Numbered from the stretch's first letter, positions 54,272 through 63,880 are shown. The stretch is 64,000 nucleotides of DNA from Tumebacillus lacus (GCF_026410385.1 NZ_JAPMLT010000001.1:620001-684000), one strand, 5' to 3'. Notes: generated by a model from the sequence alone, not told the origin. Made by a program: numbers and translations.

Positions 54272-54637
54272 ATGCGAAAACCTGTCATCAAGCTAGCCAA
54301 AGTTTATGTTGTAAACGTCGAAGATCCGGGCGACTACTACTTTCGACCGGAAGGCGTGCTGTTCGTCGATGAAAAAGGCAATCACACCCTGTACGCCCAC
54401 GACTCCCGCCACAACTTTTTGAAGGCGGCCGTGCAGAAATTTCCGTGGGAAGAACTTACGGAAGGCGTGTCATTTCGCGAGCACACCGTGCGGCTGATCG
54501 ACCTGACCTCACAGATGGACGAGCTGTTTTTCCTGCTCGTGGACGAGATGCCCGATATGCTGCAACGCCTCTACGACGGCTCGCCGCGCCAGTATTTCTT
54601 TTTGGAAAAATACCTCGAGCAAAACCGGCAACACTAA
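54272..54637 (+). CDS. Hypothetical protein
   Basis: A 121-residue soluble protein, not recognised. It has alternating strands with many aromatic residues in its first half (YVVNVEDPGDYYFRPEGVLF) and an acidic helical C-terminal half. No cysteine or membrane segment. AGGAG upstream of the ATG supports translation. It is divergent from the csp gene and shares a terminator with the SDR gene. Confidence 0.6.
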   Translation: MRKPVIKLAKVYVVNVEDPGDYYFRPEGVLFVDEKGNHTLYAHDSRHNFLKAAVQKFPWEELTEGVSFREHTVRLIDLTSQMDELFFLLVDEMPDMLQRLYDGSPRQYFFLEKYLEQNRQH

Positions 54638-54676
54638 AAAAACGCTCCCTCAACTACTTCGAGGGAGCGTTTTTCT
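54636..54676. terminator. Bidirectional terminator
   Basis: AACGCTCCCTC and GAGGGAGCGTT form a stem with A and T runs on both sides, between two converging genes. Confidence 0.87.
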
Positions 54677-55457
54677 TTTCTGTGAAGCGAATCCCGGCGA
54701 GCGTCAATCGTTTGTACAGAGCCGGGAACAGATAGCGCAGTTTGACGCCGAGCGACAGCGGGCGCGGAATGATGTATAAAGACTTTTTCTCGCGAGTCGC
54801 CCGCAAGATCGTCGCCGCCACCTGATCGGACGTAAGCGACGGGACAAAGTCCGGGATCGCACTGCGGTCGGCATGATCAAAGAAAGGGGTCTCGACGGGA
54901 CCCGGATTGATCGTGGTCACTTGCACCCCCGTGCCGTCCAACTCATAGCTCAACGCCTCGGAAAAGCCCATCACGGCAAATTTGGACGCGGCATAGCCGC
55001 TGTGCCTTGGACCGGCCACAAATCCTGCCAAGGACGAGATCTGGATGATGTGGCCCTGATCGCGCTGCAACATCCCCGGCAGCACCGCTTTTGTCACGCG
55101 GACCACGCCGAGGTAGTTGACATCGATCATGCCTTCATAGTCCCGCATCGCCATCGTGGCGACCGGGTCGAACACGCCGTATCCGGAGCAGTTGATCAGG
55201 ATATCCACCCGTCCGTACCGCTCGATGACCTCGGCGACCGCACGAAGGACTTCCTGCTCGGACTGCACGTCCATACGCAGGACGTGCGCCTCGATGCCGG
55301 TCTGCTCGCGAATCTCGGCAGCCACCTCTTGCAGTTTATCCACCGAGCGAGCGGCCAGTACCGGGATTGCCCCTTCGCGCGCGAGATGCAGCGCCGTCTC
55401 ACGGCCGATACCGCTCGACGCACCGGTGATCAACACGATCTGATCACGAAGCCGCAT
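54654..55457 (-). CDS. Short-chain dehydrogenase/reductase
   Basis: A 267-residue classical SDR. The cofactor motif ITGASSGIGRETA is at residues 10-22, NCSGYG near 91, Ser in QISSLAG near 141 and the catalytic GYAASKF pair near 154. The C-terminal extension ends in a basic, hydrophobic region, as in YqjQ/DltE-like membrane-associated SDRs. Substrate unknown. It abuts the rhodanese gene (next base after its stop), so the two are co-transcribed. Confidence 0.9.
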   Translation of the reverse strand: MRLRDQIVLITGASSGIGRETALHLAREGAIPVLAARSVDKLQEVAAEIREQTGIEAHVLRMDVQSEQEVLRAVAEVIERYGRVDILINCSGYGVFDPVATMAMRDYEGMIDVNYLGVVRVTKAVLPGMLQRDQGHIIQISSLAGFVAGPRHSGYAASKFAVMGFSEALSYELDGTGVQVTTINPGPVETPFFDHADRSAIPDFVPSLTSDQVAATILRATREKKSLYIIPRPLSLGVKLRYLFPALYKRLTLAGIRFTEKKNAPSK

Positions 55458-55796
55458 TTACTCCTCCATGCCTTGCTTCACGTCGCCGCGCCAAGAGAGC
55501 ATGCCGCCGTTAAAATTGGTCACTTTTTCGAAGCCCTGTTGCTTGAGGAAGCGAGAGACCATGTGGCTTCTGTTGCCGCTGCGGCAGATGAAGACATACT
55601 CCTCGTCCTTGTCGAGCTCGTCCAGACGCTGCGGAATCGAGTTCATCGGGATCAGCGGCACGTTCGGGATATGACCGGCGTTGTATTCTTCCGGCTCGCG
55701 AACGTCGATAAATTTGATCTTGCCCTCTTTTTCTTTGAGCAGTTGTTGCAGTTCTTCTTGGTCGATCTGCTGGATGCCATCGATTTCGTGCGGCAT
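55458..55796 (-). CDS. Rhodanese-like domain protein
   Basis: A 112-residue single rhodanese domain with active-site loop ICRSGNRSHMV (Cys near residue 71). Such proteins carry persulfide sulfur or act as sulfurtransferases. It sits between cysK and an SDR gene; the link to cysK suggests a role in sulfur delivery from cysteine metabolism, inferred from position. Start and length match the family. Confidence 0.92.
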   Translation of the reverse strand: MPHEIDGIQQIDQEELQQLLKEKEGKIKFIDVREPEEYNAGHIPNVPLIPMNSIPQRLDELDKDEEYVFICRSGNRSHMVSRFLKQQGFEKVTNFNGGMLSWRGDVKQGMEE

Positions 55797-55811
55797 GCTA
55801 CCACCTCATTC

Positions 55812-56732
55812 TCAGCTTTGAAATAGTTCGGACGTCAAATAGCGCTCGCCCGTGTCAGGCGCGATGGCCAGAACGCGCTTGCCGGGGCCGAGCTCGCGGG
55901 CGACCTGAAGCGCCGTCAGCGCAGCCGCGCCGCTCGACGTACCGACGAGGATGCCTTCCTCGCGGGCGAGGCGGCGGGTCATCGAGATCGCGTCCATGCA
56001 CACCACCAGTTGGATCTGATCATAGATCTGCCGGTTCAGCACGTTCGGCACAAAGCCGGGGCTCGTCCCGACGATCTTGTGCGAACCGGCCGGCTGCCCG
56101 GACAGCACGGCGGACGACTCCGGCTCGCAGACGTAGATCTTCAGATCGGGGATCAGCTTCTTCAGCTCTTCACCCGTGCCTGTGATCGTGCCGCCGGTGC
56201 CGGCCGTCGCGACAAAAGCGTCGAGACGCCCTTCCATCTGTTCATAGATCTCTTGTGCAGTGGTGCCGCGATGGGCGTTCGGGTTGTGCTGATTGTCGAA
56301 TTGCATCGGCACAAAAGAGAGCGGGATCTCCGCCGCCAACTCCTGCGCTTTGCGAACCGCCCCGTTCATGCGCTCGGCTCCCGGCGTGAGGATCACCTCC
56401 GCGCCGTACGCCTTGAGGATGCGCACGCGCTCCTCCGTCGCGGTGTCCGGCATGATCAGGATGACGCGGTAGCCTTTCGCCGCCCCGTTCATCGCCAGTC
56501 CAATGCCGGTGTTGCCGCTGGTCGGTTCGATGATCGTGCTCCCTTTGCGCAACAGCCCGTCCTCTTCGGCCTGCCGAATCATGTTGTAGGCCGCGCGGTC
56601 TTTGACGCTGCGGCTCGGATTGAACATCTCCAGTTTGAGATAGACGTCCGCCATGCCCTCAGTCACGACACGGGACAATTTGACGACCGGAGTGTTCCCG
56701 ATCAATTCAGTGATGTTGTTGACGACTTTCAT
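55812..56732 (-). CDS. cysK: Cysteine synthase (O-acetylserine sulfhydrylase)
   Basis: A 306-residue PLP enzyme forming cysteine from O-acetylserine and sulfide. The PLP lysine is in SVKDRAAYNMI near residue 42, the substrate loop is PTSGNTGIGLA near 67, and the phosphate-binding GTGGTITGTG lies near 175. The ATG at 56732 (MKVVNNITELIGNTP) matches the family; a longer frame to 56798 does not. It lies 15 bases before the rhodanese gene in one operon. Confidence 0.94.
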   Translation of the reverse strand: MKVVNNITELIGNTPVVKLSRVVTEGMADVYLKLEMFNPSRSVKDRAAYNMIRQAEEDGLLRKGSTIIEPTSGNTGIGLAMNGAAKGYRVILIMPDTATEERVRILKAYGAEVILTPGAERMNGAVRKAQELAAEIPLSFVPMQFDNQHNPNAHRGTTAQEIYEQMEGRLDAFVATAGTGGTITGTGEELKKLIPDLKIYVCEPESSAVLSGQPAGSHKIVGTSPGFVPNVLNRQIYDQIQLVVCMDAISMTRRLAREEGILVGTSSGAAALTALQVARELGPGKRVLAIAPDTGERYLTSELFQS

Positions 56733-56807
56733 CTTCCTCACTCCACTCAACGGTTCGGAATCTGAGATCATCGTGGCATGTTTTACGTGCGTTGTCAAAT
56801 CAAAGCA

Positions 56808-57542
56808 TCACAGCACCCGCTTGCCTCCGAGAAAGCGGTCGCGATAATAGTCGGCGTCCAGCGCGGACGTGATCACGCCCGTGTCCTGATTGAGCGCGTG
56901 AACAAATTTTCCTTCCCCGATGTAGATGCCAAGGTGCGACGGACCCGGCGCATAGGTAGAGAAAAACACGAGGTCGCCCGGCTGCAATTCCGTTTTGTTC
57001 ACCGTCTTGCCGACCTGATATTGATCGTAAGAGTTGCGCGGCACCTGCACGCCAAACTGCGAATAGACGTACTGGGTAAATCCGGAGCAGTCAAATCCGT
57101 TTGGATTCGTGCCGCCCCACACGTAAGGCTTGCCAAGAAAATGCTGCGCCTTTTGCGCGATGAGATGACCGCGGCGGGCCTTTTCAAATTTGGCGTATTC
57201 GGCCAGATGTATCGAACGGGAAGCGAGCAGGTACTGTTGCGGCGACTTCTGGGCGGCCGCCAGCTCCCGCGCTTCCTTTTTCATCTCAGCGATCTGCTCC
57301 GCCTCAAGGCGCAGCTCTTCCATCGTCGCCCCTCTGTCCGGGCGGTAGTTATCGAGCATGATCGAGCCGCTCGGGAACACGTCTCTCGCAGGAGAAGCGG
57401 GTGAGAGATGATCGGCCAGAGCGGATGCGGCAAAAACAGGTGTCGGTCGCAAATAGTTCGTTTCCCCTCCGGCGAACAGCACGAGCAGGGTCAAGCACAA
57501 GCAAAGCCATGCAGAGGTCCATTGTTGACGCGTACTCATCAT
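56808..57542 (-). CDS. NlpC/P60 peptidoglycan endopeptidase
   Basis: A 244-residue secreted protein: signal peptide-like segment (about 8-26), a linker with a helical coiled region (about 70-125) and a C-terminal NlpC/P60 domain. The catalytic triad is visible in GFDCSGFTQYVY (Cys), SHLGIYIG (His) and VHALN (His). It hydrolyses D-Glu to diamino-acid bonds in the wall. It precedes cysK but with a 75-base gap. Confidence 0.92.
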   Translation of the reverse strand: MMSTRQQWTSAWLCLCLTLLVLFAGGETNYLRPTPVFAASALADHLSPASPARDVFPSGSIMLDNYRPDRGATMEELRLEAEQIAEMKKEARELAAAQKSPQQYLLASRSIHLAEYAKFEKARRGHLIAQKAQHFLGKPYVWGGTNPNGFDCSGFTQYVYSQFGVQVPRNSYDQYQVGKTVNKTELQPGDLVFFSTYAPGPSHLGIYIGEGKFVHALNQDTGVITSALDADYYRDRFLGGKRVL

Positions 57543-57557
57543 CTGTCTCCTTTCACC

Positions 57558-57593
57558 GAAAAAAGGAAGATCACCCTGTAAACAGAGTGATCT
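57558..57593 (-). terminator. Terminator of the Lin0512 gene
   Basis: AGATCAC and GTGATCT with inner CTGT/ACAG pairing form a hairpin, then TTTTTT on the minus strand. Confidence 0.7.
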
Positions 57594-57637
57594 ACCATGT
57601 TTGTACTATATGGGCTTATCCACCTTTTTAGTCTTGC

Positions 57638-58000
57638 TTATTCTTCGTATCCCACTTCGACAGCCGCATTGACCACGATCACTTCATCATTGGCATCTCC
57701 TTTATCGGGCAGCACGACGCCGCTGGAGCAGATCAAACCGCCCGGAACGATCTCGACGGAGACCTGGCCGTAAGGAAATGTTGCTTTTACTTTTTCAATG
57801 TCCACGCGATCGGCCGGCACAGGCACGCCGAGTTTGACGCGGACTCGCATGTTTTGGATGTCCTGCCCCGGCAGGATCGCGCGCAGACCCGGCATCGAGT
57901 TGGTCTGAATCGCATCACGGCATGCCCGCGTTGCGGCGACCGTCGCATCTTGTCCATGCAAATCCACACCCATACCGATCTCAATAAAAATCACCTTCAT
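57638..58000 (-). CDS. Lin0512 family conserved protein
   Basis: A 120-residue protein matching the Lin0512 family by its start (FIEIGMGVDLHGQDATVAATRA split over residues 5-26) and its conserved VNAAVEVGY end. The function is unknown, though the family is widespread in Firmicutes. Single-gene unit with its own terminator, divergent from the methyltransferase gene. Confidence 0.87.
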   Translation of the reverse strand: MKVIFIEIGMGVDLHGQDATVAATRACRDAIQTNSMPGLRAILPGQDIQNMRVRVKLGVPVPADRVDIEKVKATFPYGQVSVEIVPGGLICSSGVVLPDKGDANDEVIVVNAAVEVGYEE

Positions 58001-58154
58001 AACAATTCCCCTTTCTTGGTGAGCTTATCCAATTCAAATCTTAGAGAACCGGAGGCAAAAAAACAAACAGAACATACGTTCTTGTCAAATCCATGATTTC
58101 CTAGTACAATCAAAATATAACCACGCGTCACGAGATTGAAAGGAGCGAACACTC

Positions 58155-58922
58155 ATGGCCATTCCCGTACTTTCGTCCCGATCTACCCATCAGGACCCTT
58201 TTGGAGGCAGACAGCTCGATCTGCTGTCCCCCGCATACGGTTCTCCCCATTTCCCCGATGAGGTGCCTGGCGCGTTCGGCCTTTCTTTCTCGCCCGCGCT
58301 GGTTCGCCACCTGATCCACACGCACTCGCGTCCGGGAGACACAGTGCTCGACTGCTTTCTCGGCGGCGGCACCACCGTCTATGAAGCCCTGATGATGGGG
58401 CGGCAGGCGGTCGGCGTCGACTGCAACGAACGCTATGTGGAGGAGGTGCGCTCCAGACTGCTGTCCGGAGTCGGTCCGTCTCTTTACACGGCAGACGCCC
58501 GTTCGCTGCCTTCCTTGCTCGAACCGGAGTCGGTCGACCTCGTCATCACGCAGCCCCCCTATGGCAACACGCACCCTTTCTCCCGCCACCTGAGCGATGA
58601 TCTGTCCCGGCTCGCCTCCCGCGAGTTTCTGCTCGCCATCGAAGAGGTGGCCGACAGCCTCTGGCAGGTGCTCAAACCAGGCGGTCTCTGCGCCCTGCAG
58701 ATCGGCGACATCAAGGACCGAGGCCGCATGATGCCGCTCGGCTTCCAGTTCGTCCATCGCTTCCTCTCCCGCGGCTTCTCCGTCAAGGTGATGTACGATC
58801 ACCGCACACCGCTCTCCCCCCTTCCGCTCACCCTTCATCCCCACGAATATCTGATACTCTTCCAAAAGAAAGAGTCTGACAAAAAACAAAAAACGACGAA
58901 GTCTGCACGCTGGATCTCGTAA
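58155..58922 (+). CDS. Orphan N-methyltransferase
   Basis: A 255-residue SAM-dependent methyltransferase. The SAM-binding motif DCFLGGGTT is near residue 66 and precedes the catalytic motif TQPPYG near 135. That order is opposite to that of most beta-class DNA N4/N6 methyltransferases. The domain closes with LKPGGLCALQIGD near 175. No restriction enzyme gene is adjacent. It may methylate DNA or RNA; sequence alone does not decide. Confidence 0.8.
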   Translation: MAIPVLSSRSTHQDPFGGRQLDLLSPAYGSPHFPDEVPGAFGLSFSPALVRHLIHTHSRPGDTVLDCFLGGGTTVYEALMMGRQAVGVDCNERYVEEVRSRLLSGVGPSLYTADARSLPSLLEPESVDLVITQPPYGNTHPFSRHLSDDLSRLASREFLLAIEEVADSLWQVLKPGGLCALQIGDIKDRGRMMPLGFQFVHRFLSRGFSVKVMYDHRTPLSPLPLTLHPHEYLILFQKKESDKKQKTTKSARWIS

Positions 58923-58949
58923 CATCCAGCGTGATTTGACTTCGCCGCC
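58899..58949 (+). terminator. Long hairpin after the methyltransferase gene
   Basis: CGAAGTC pairs with GACTTCG and inside them ACGCTGGAT with ATCCAGCGT. It overlaps the stop codon and lacks a good T run, so it may protect the message end rather than terminate. Confidence 0.45.
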
Positions 58950-58952
58950 GCG

Positions 58953-59057
58953 TTAAAACTGCATCAAAAACAGAACCGACAGACCAAACGACCAGAGTGC
59001 GCCGATACAGCAGGTGAGTGGTTCTTTATGCTGCCGTATCCAGTCAGGTACTTCCAT
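58953..59057 (-). CDS. 34-residue membrane peptide
   Basis: A very short gene: ATG at 59057 with GAGGTG 7 bases upstream. The peptide starts MEVPDWIRQHKEPLTCC and ends in one hydrophobic helix (about residues 15-34). It is too short for length-based gene finding, but the start signal is clear. Function unknown. Confidence 0.5.
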   Translation of the reverse strand: MEVPDWIRQHKEPLTCCIGALWSFGLSVLFLMQF

Positions 59058-59151
59058 CACGGACACCTCTTTTGTTCTCTCTTCTTTTATCGTATGAACG
59101 GCACCTCCCGTGGAAACGGCACCTGTCTGTCCCGCCCCGTCATGCGCCCGC

Positions 59152-59186
59152 AAAAAAGGGCCCCCGCAACTTGGCAGGGAGCCCTC
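59152..59186 (-). terminator. Terminator of gltB
   Basis: AGGGCTCCC and a GGGGGCCCT arm pair, and six T follow on the minus strand. Confidence 0.75.
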
Positions 59187-59219
59187 TCTGCACGCCTGTT
59201 TCAGCGTGTCTCTTCTATA

Positions 59220-62200
59220 TTATTCAGTCGCAATGTCCTGGTCGGTCTGTTGCTCGCCCGGCTTGATCATCAGGAAGTGATGCTGCGGGGCATGCAGCAG
59301 TTGTTCGATCACCGACGCCTCCTCCTCTTGACCGCTCTTTTGCAGTTCAGCCCGGTAAGTGGTCAGCAGTTCTTCGACGTCGCGAACGCCTTGACGGTCC
59401 AGGCGCATCAACGACACTTTCGCGCCTTTTGCGATGCGGCGACGCAACGCTTTCTCATCGAGACCCAGTTCCGGTTGCAGACGGAGGAACACCGTGCCGC
59501 CGGTCATCCCCGAGCAGATCCACGGCCCCGGATCGCCGAGCACCAGCACCCGGCCGTTCGTCATGTACTCAAACGCGAATCCTTTGATCTGCGAGCGAGC
59601 CCCGATCATCCCGAGGTGGTCTTGCAACGGTTCAGTCAGCCGCTGACCAAAGATCATGTCAGCCCCGGAGAGGCGGATGCCCGCCCGGGAGTCGGCCATG
59701 CCTTGAATGATAAACAATCCGCGCTGTGCCCCGTAGCCAAGACTCTTGCCCGCCGAACCGTTTACGCGCACGCCGTGCTTATTCACGCCTTTGAGCAAGA
59801 TCACTTTGCCGCCGTAGGACGTTTTGCCGAGACCGTCCTGCGCGCCGCCTTGCACCCGCAGATGAACGCCGGTGACATTGTACGCGGCAAACCCATTACC
59901 GGCGATCGAACCGTCATCGAGGCGCAGCGACGCCTTTTGGAAGTTGCCGTGCTCGCCTTTGAGGCGGGATCGGGTCACTGTGCCGGCAAAGTGGCTGCCG
60001 AGCACGCGGTCGCGACTCATCGTGCGCTGGACTTGGTGCGTGACGTGGGAGTTGCCGGACGCCATCTCGACGACCGCCTCCGACGAGATGCGCTCCGTCA
60101 GCGAGTTTACGCCGACGCTGGACATGCGCACCGCCGGCACACCGTGTTGCGTCTCGACAACGCACGGCGTGGTCAGCGCGGTCAGGTCGATGCGGGCGTG
60201 CAGATCGATCTGCTCCAGCAGATCGGCGCGGCCGACGAGATCTTGAGTGCGGGTGACGCCCAGTTTCGCCGTCCACTCGCGCAGCTCTTCTCCCATGCCG
60301 GCAAAGAAATTCATCAGACGGGAAATCGAACGATCCAACTCGCGGGGCACAAACATCTTCAGCCCCTTCTCTTCCGCCTCTTCCATCGATTCGATCTGCG
60401 TCGCGATGCCAACGTGACAGGTATCCTTGTGACAGCCTCGGCACGCCGTGCAACCGACCGCCATCATCGCCAGCGTGCCAAACCCGACGCGGTTTGCACC
60501 GAGCAAGATCATCTTCAGCACGTCGATGCCGTTTTTCAGACCGCCGTCCGCCCACAGCTCGACAAGGTGGCGCAGGCCCGACTCCACCAGAGCTTCGTGC
60601 GCTTCCTTGACACCGATCTCGGTCGGCAGGCCGACGTTGCGCAGCGCATGAGCGCGTGCCGCTCCGGTGCCGCCGTCGTAGCCGCTGACGGTGATGATGT
60701 CAGCGCCCGCCTTGGCGACACCGACGGCGATCGTGCCGATGCCCGGCACGATCGGCACTTTGACGGAGACGCGGGCATTCGGGTTGGCCGTCTTCATCTC
60801 ATCGATCATCTGTGCCAGATCCTCGATGGAATAGATGTCATGGTTGTTCGACGGCGAGATCAGGTCGACGCCGACAGACGCATTTCTTGCGGCCGCGACT
60901 TTGACGCTGACTTTGCTGCCCGGCAGATGACCGCCCTCGCCCGGCTTGGCACCTTGGCCGATCTTGATCTCGACCAGATTAGAGGAGTTGAGCAGTTCGT
61001 TGTTGACGCCAAATCGACCGGAAGCGATCTGCATGCCGCGATGGTTCGGGTATTTGCCGATCATGTCTTTGATCTCGCCGCCTTCGCCGTTGAACGAGAT
61101 CATGTTCATCCGGTACGCCGCCTCCGCATAGGCGCGGAACGCCGTCTCATTTTGCGAGCCGAACGACATCGAGGAGATCAAGAACGGCAGCGAATGCATG
61201 CCGACGGAGATGTCGACCTGTTCCATCGGCGGACGCTTCGCCTCGTCGACCACTTTCGGAGCAAGCAGATGACGGACGGAGATCGGGTTTTTCTTCTCGA
61301 GCTCCTGCACCTTTTCCGTGTAGGCCGAGTACGGTTTAACCCCTTCGCCCACATCGGTGACCAGTTTCCACAGGCGCGGGAACACTTGATAGCCGCGAGC
61401 CACGCGAGCCTTTTCGCCTTCGGTGAACAGTTTCATTCTCCCGGCCGCATCTTGCTCCAGATCGGCAAACGACACGCCGCCCTTTTGCGACCCGTAGAAA
61501 TTCACGATGCCAAAGTGTGCGGCCACCTCCGGGTGCAGGCCGATCGACGAGAACAGCCGGTCATAGCCGCGCAGTTCGAAGATCCCGATGGTGGAGATGA
61601 CTTTTTCCAGACCTTTTTGCAGAGCCGAGTAGAGGTTTTTGATCATCGCCAGCGGCTCCGTGTGCGAGGCCAGCTCCCACATCAGATACGGGTTGACCGC
61701 ATCGGCGCCGAGTCCGATGGCGACGACGATGTCGTGGAGATTGCGCAGGCCCCCGCTGCGCAGCACCAGCGAGACGCGACGGCGCAGGTTTTCAGCTTTT
61801 TTCGCCACCGGGTATTCCTTCAGGGCGAAATGGATCGCCGAGGTGGCGAGATGCGGGTCGAGATAGCCAAAGTCATCGCGGAACGTAAACCGGTCGTCGA
61901 GCACCAGCACGTGCGCGCCGCTGACCACCGCTTCCACCGCTTCTTGCGAGAGACGTGCCAGCGCCTGCTGCATCGACTCGCCTTCGAGGGAGTTGATGTG
62001 CAGCACCGATACGCCGTACTTCACATCTTCAAACTCGCGGAGCAGGTCTTCGAACAGATACGTGCCGAGCTGATGCGCGAGCGGGCGGTACAGATCGCGA
62101 GACAGCGGCGCCGTGCGGCGATGTCCGCCCAGCAGCAACGGCGTTTGCAGTTCGACGCGGCGGTGCACCAGCCCCTGATGACCGAGCAGCGACGGACGCG

Positions 62201-63806
62201 GTCCGATCACGACGCGAGTGGAGAAGTGTTCGATCTCGCGCTCCCGGTCGATGGCCGGATTGGTGACGACCGCAACGCTCTCTTTGAAATAATCGGCCAG
62301 ATTGCGACGCTCTTGGCTGAGCACAGCCAACGGTCCGTCAAAGCCAAGAGACCGGATCGGCTCAAGGCCCGTGTTCGCCTGATGATCGACCAGCGTCAGA
62401 TCCTCCGACTCCCAGCCCAGCGCTGCCAGCAGTCGTTCGCGATCTTCCGCCGATTCCTGCTTCGCCGTCTCGACGAGCAACTCACCGTCTGCAAACTCCG
62501 CGCGCGGTGCCCCGAAGGCAATCGAACGGCGATAGTTGGCAAATTTGAAACGGGTGCTCGCCCGTTGCAACACCTCTCGTTGCAACTCCGGGTAGTTCAG
62601 CTCCTTGACTCCTTCCGGCGACAAGAGCAGACCGATCTTTTCACCCGGAGCCATCGGACGAGGTTCGCAAATCATCTCACGCAGCGGCACCACGCCTTGT
62701 TCCGACGAAAACCAGATCGACGTCTCCGTCTGCACCCGCCACAGAGGACGCAGGCCGAGCGCGTCGACGCTGAACACGCACTCGTTCCCATAACGGGACA
62801 CGATGCCAGCCGGACCTTGTGCAAACGGCCCCCACGCCGAACGGAAGTACATGTACAGATCTTGCAGATCCTTCTGGAAGTGCTTGATCTCGTTGACAAT
62901 CGGCGGGAACACCATCTCCATCGCTTCAAAGAACGACAGACCGTACTCGTTGATCAGGCCTTCCACCGCCCGGTTCAAGTCCTGCGAGTCGGACCCGCCG
63001 ACCACCGTCGGAATGCCGAGCATCTCTGCCTCTTCGCGCAGCCGCTTGATCGTGTTTAACTCGCCGTTGTGTCCGAGCAGCGAGAACGGCTGGACTCGCT
63101 CAAACACAGTGGTCGTGTTCGTCGAATAGCGGTTGTGACCGACCGTCACCGACGAGCGCAATTCCGGATTTTGCAATTCGGGGTAGTACCCGCGCAGGCA
63201 CTCCGCCGATCCGCGCACCTTGTACACCACGCTGTAGCGGCTGAGCGAAACGACGTGAATCGGCGTTTCTGCCTCGATCTCGCAGGTCAGATGGTACAGA
63301 CGCGCATCGTAGTCCTTCAGCTCAACCGCCTCAGCGCCCTCTTCCTGCACGCCGAACGCGATCTGCCAAAACAGCGGCTCTTCCTTGGTCCCTTGCGGAC
63401 CGAGCACGCTCGGGTCGACCTCGCCCGCTTGATCGAGCAGGATCGTCAGCCCTTTTGTTGCAAACAAATCGCGCACCGTCTTTTTCCAGTCGGCCACCGT
63501 CGCGCTGTCCGTCTTCGGCACAAACAGATGCGCCACACCAAAATGCTCATCTTCCACAAACGCGCCCGGCAAACCGTTCTTCATCAACCGTTTCATCCAG
63601 ATCTTGCGAGGAATGTCGACCAAGATACCGGTCCCGTCCCCTTCACCATCCACAAAGCCGGCCCGATGATTCATTTGGTCCAGTGCATCGATGATCCGCG
63701 ACACATTTTCGTGTGTCGGCTGACCACTCGTTTCCACAGCGGCGACAATGCCGCATGCATCATGTTCTTCCGGCAATTCTTTGTTCCAATTTCTTTGTTT
63801 TTCCAT
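59220..63806 (-). CDS. gltB: Glutamate synthase, large subunit
   Basis: A 1528-residue flavoprotein that transfers the glutamine amide to 2-oxoglutarate. The N-terminal glutaminase domain begins after a short propeptide at Cys18 (HDACGIVAAVE). The FMN/synthase barrel contains PGEGGHLPGSKVS near residue 955, the 3Fe-4S cluster ligands are in CRGCHKDTC near 1125, and the GXGXG beta-helix ends the protein. No gltD lies downstream inside the window, so the small subunit must be elsewhere. It is preceded by a clear promoter. Confidence 0.96.
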   Translation of the reverse strand: MEKQRNWNKELPEEHDACGIVAAVETSGQPTHENVSRIIDALDQMNHRAGFVDGEGDGTGILVDIPRKIWMKRLMKNGLPGAFVEDEHFGVAHLFVPKTDSATVADWKKTVRDLFATKGLTILLDQAGEVDPSVLGPQGTKEEPLFWQIAFGVQEEGAEAVELKDYDARLYHLTCEIEAETPIHVVSLSRYSVVYKVRGSAECLRGYYPELQNPELRSSVTVGHNRYSTNTTTVFERVQPFSLLGHNGELNTIKRLREEAEMLGIPTVVGGSDSQDLNRAVEGLINEYGLSFFEAMEMVFPPIVNEIKHFQKDLQDLYMYFRSAWGPFAQGPAGIVSRYGNECVFSVDALGLRPLWRVQTETSIWFSSEQGVVPLREMICEPRPMAPGEKIGLLLSPEGVKELNYPELQREVLQRASTRFKFANYRRSIAFGAPRAEFADGELLVETAKQESAEDRERLLAALGWESEDLTLVDHQANTGLEPIRSLGFDGPLAVLSQERRNLADYFKESVAVVTNPAIDREREIEHFSTRVVIGPRPSLLGHQGLVHRRVELQTPLLLGGHRRTAPLSRDLYRPLAHQLGTYLFEDLLREFEDVKYGVSVLHINSLEGESMQQALARLSQEAVEAVVSGAHVLVLDDRFTFRDDFGYLDPHLATSAIHFALKEYPVAKKAENLRRRVSLVLRSGGLRNLHDIVVAIGLGADAVNPYLMWELASHTEPLAMIKNLYSALQKGLEKVISTIGIFELRGYDRLFSSIGLHPEVAAHFGIVNFYGSQKGGVSFADLEQDAAGRMKLFTEGEKARVARGYQVFPRLWKLVTDVGEGVKPYSAYTEKVQELEKKNPISVRHLLAPKVVDEAKRPPMEQVDISVGMHSLPFLISSMSFGSQNETAFRAYAEAAYRMNMISFNGEGGEIKDMIGKYPNHRGMQIASGRFGVNNELLNSSNLVEIKIGQGAKPGEGGHLPGSKVSVKVAAARNASVGVDLISPSNNHDIYSIEDLAQMIDEMKTANPNARVSVKVPIVPGIGTIAVGVAKAGADIITVSGYDGGTGAARAHALRNVGLPTEIGVKEAHEALVESGLRHLVELWADGGLKNGIDVLKMILLGANRVGFGTLAMMAVGCTACRGCHKDTCHVGIATQIESMEEAEEKGLKMFVPRELDRSISRLMNFFAGMGEELREWTAKLGVTRTQDLVGRADLLEQIDLHARIDLTALTTPCVVETQHGVPAVRMSSVGVNSLTERISSEAVVEMASGNSHVTHQVQRTMSRDRVLGSHFAGTVTRSRLKGEHGNFQKASLRLDDGSIAGNGFAAYNVTGVHLRVQGGAQDGLGKTSYGGKVILLKGVNKHGVRVNGSAGKSLGYGAQRGLFIIQGMADSRAGIRLSGADMIFGQRLTEPLQDHLGMIGARSQIKGFAFEYMTNGRVLVLGDPGPWICSGMTGGTVFLRLQPELGLDEKALRRRIAKGAKVSLMRLDRQGVRDVEELLTTYRAELQKSGQEEEASVIEQLLHAPQHHFLMIKPGEQQTDQDIATE

Positions 63807-63851
63807 CTCCCTTGAACACCTCCGATTATTCCGTTTTTCTCGATAATTTAG

Positions 63852-63880
63852 ATTATAAGGTCTCGTGGATATAAATACAA
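63852..63880 (-). promoter_or_regulatory. Sigma-A promoter of gltB
   Basis: TATAAT (63852-63857) has a TTGTAT -35 (63875-63880) 17 bases away on the minus strand. The weak -35 suggests activation, as GltC does in Bacillus. The remaining 63881-64000 shows only AT-rich sequence. Confidence 0.65.

Noticed and set aside
59028-63059. A 1343-codon open frame on the plus strand opposite gltB
   Set aside because: It is an antisense shadow: Arg/His/Asp-rich, no domains, no ribosome binding site, and gltB on the other strand is complete with all family motifs.
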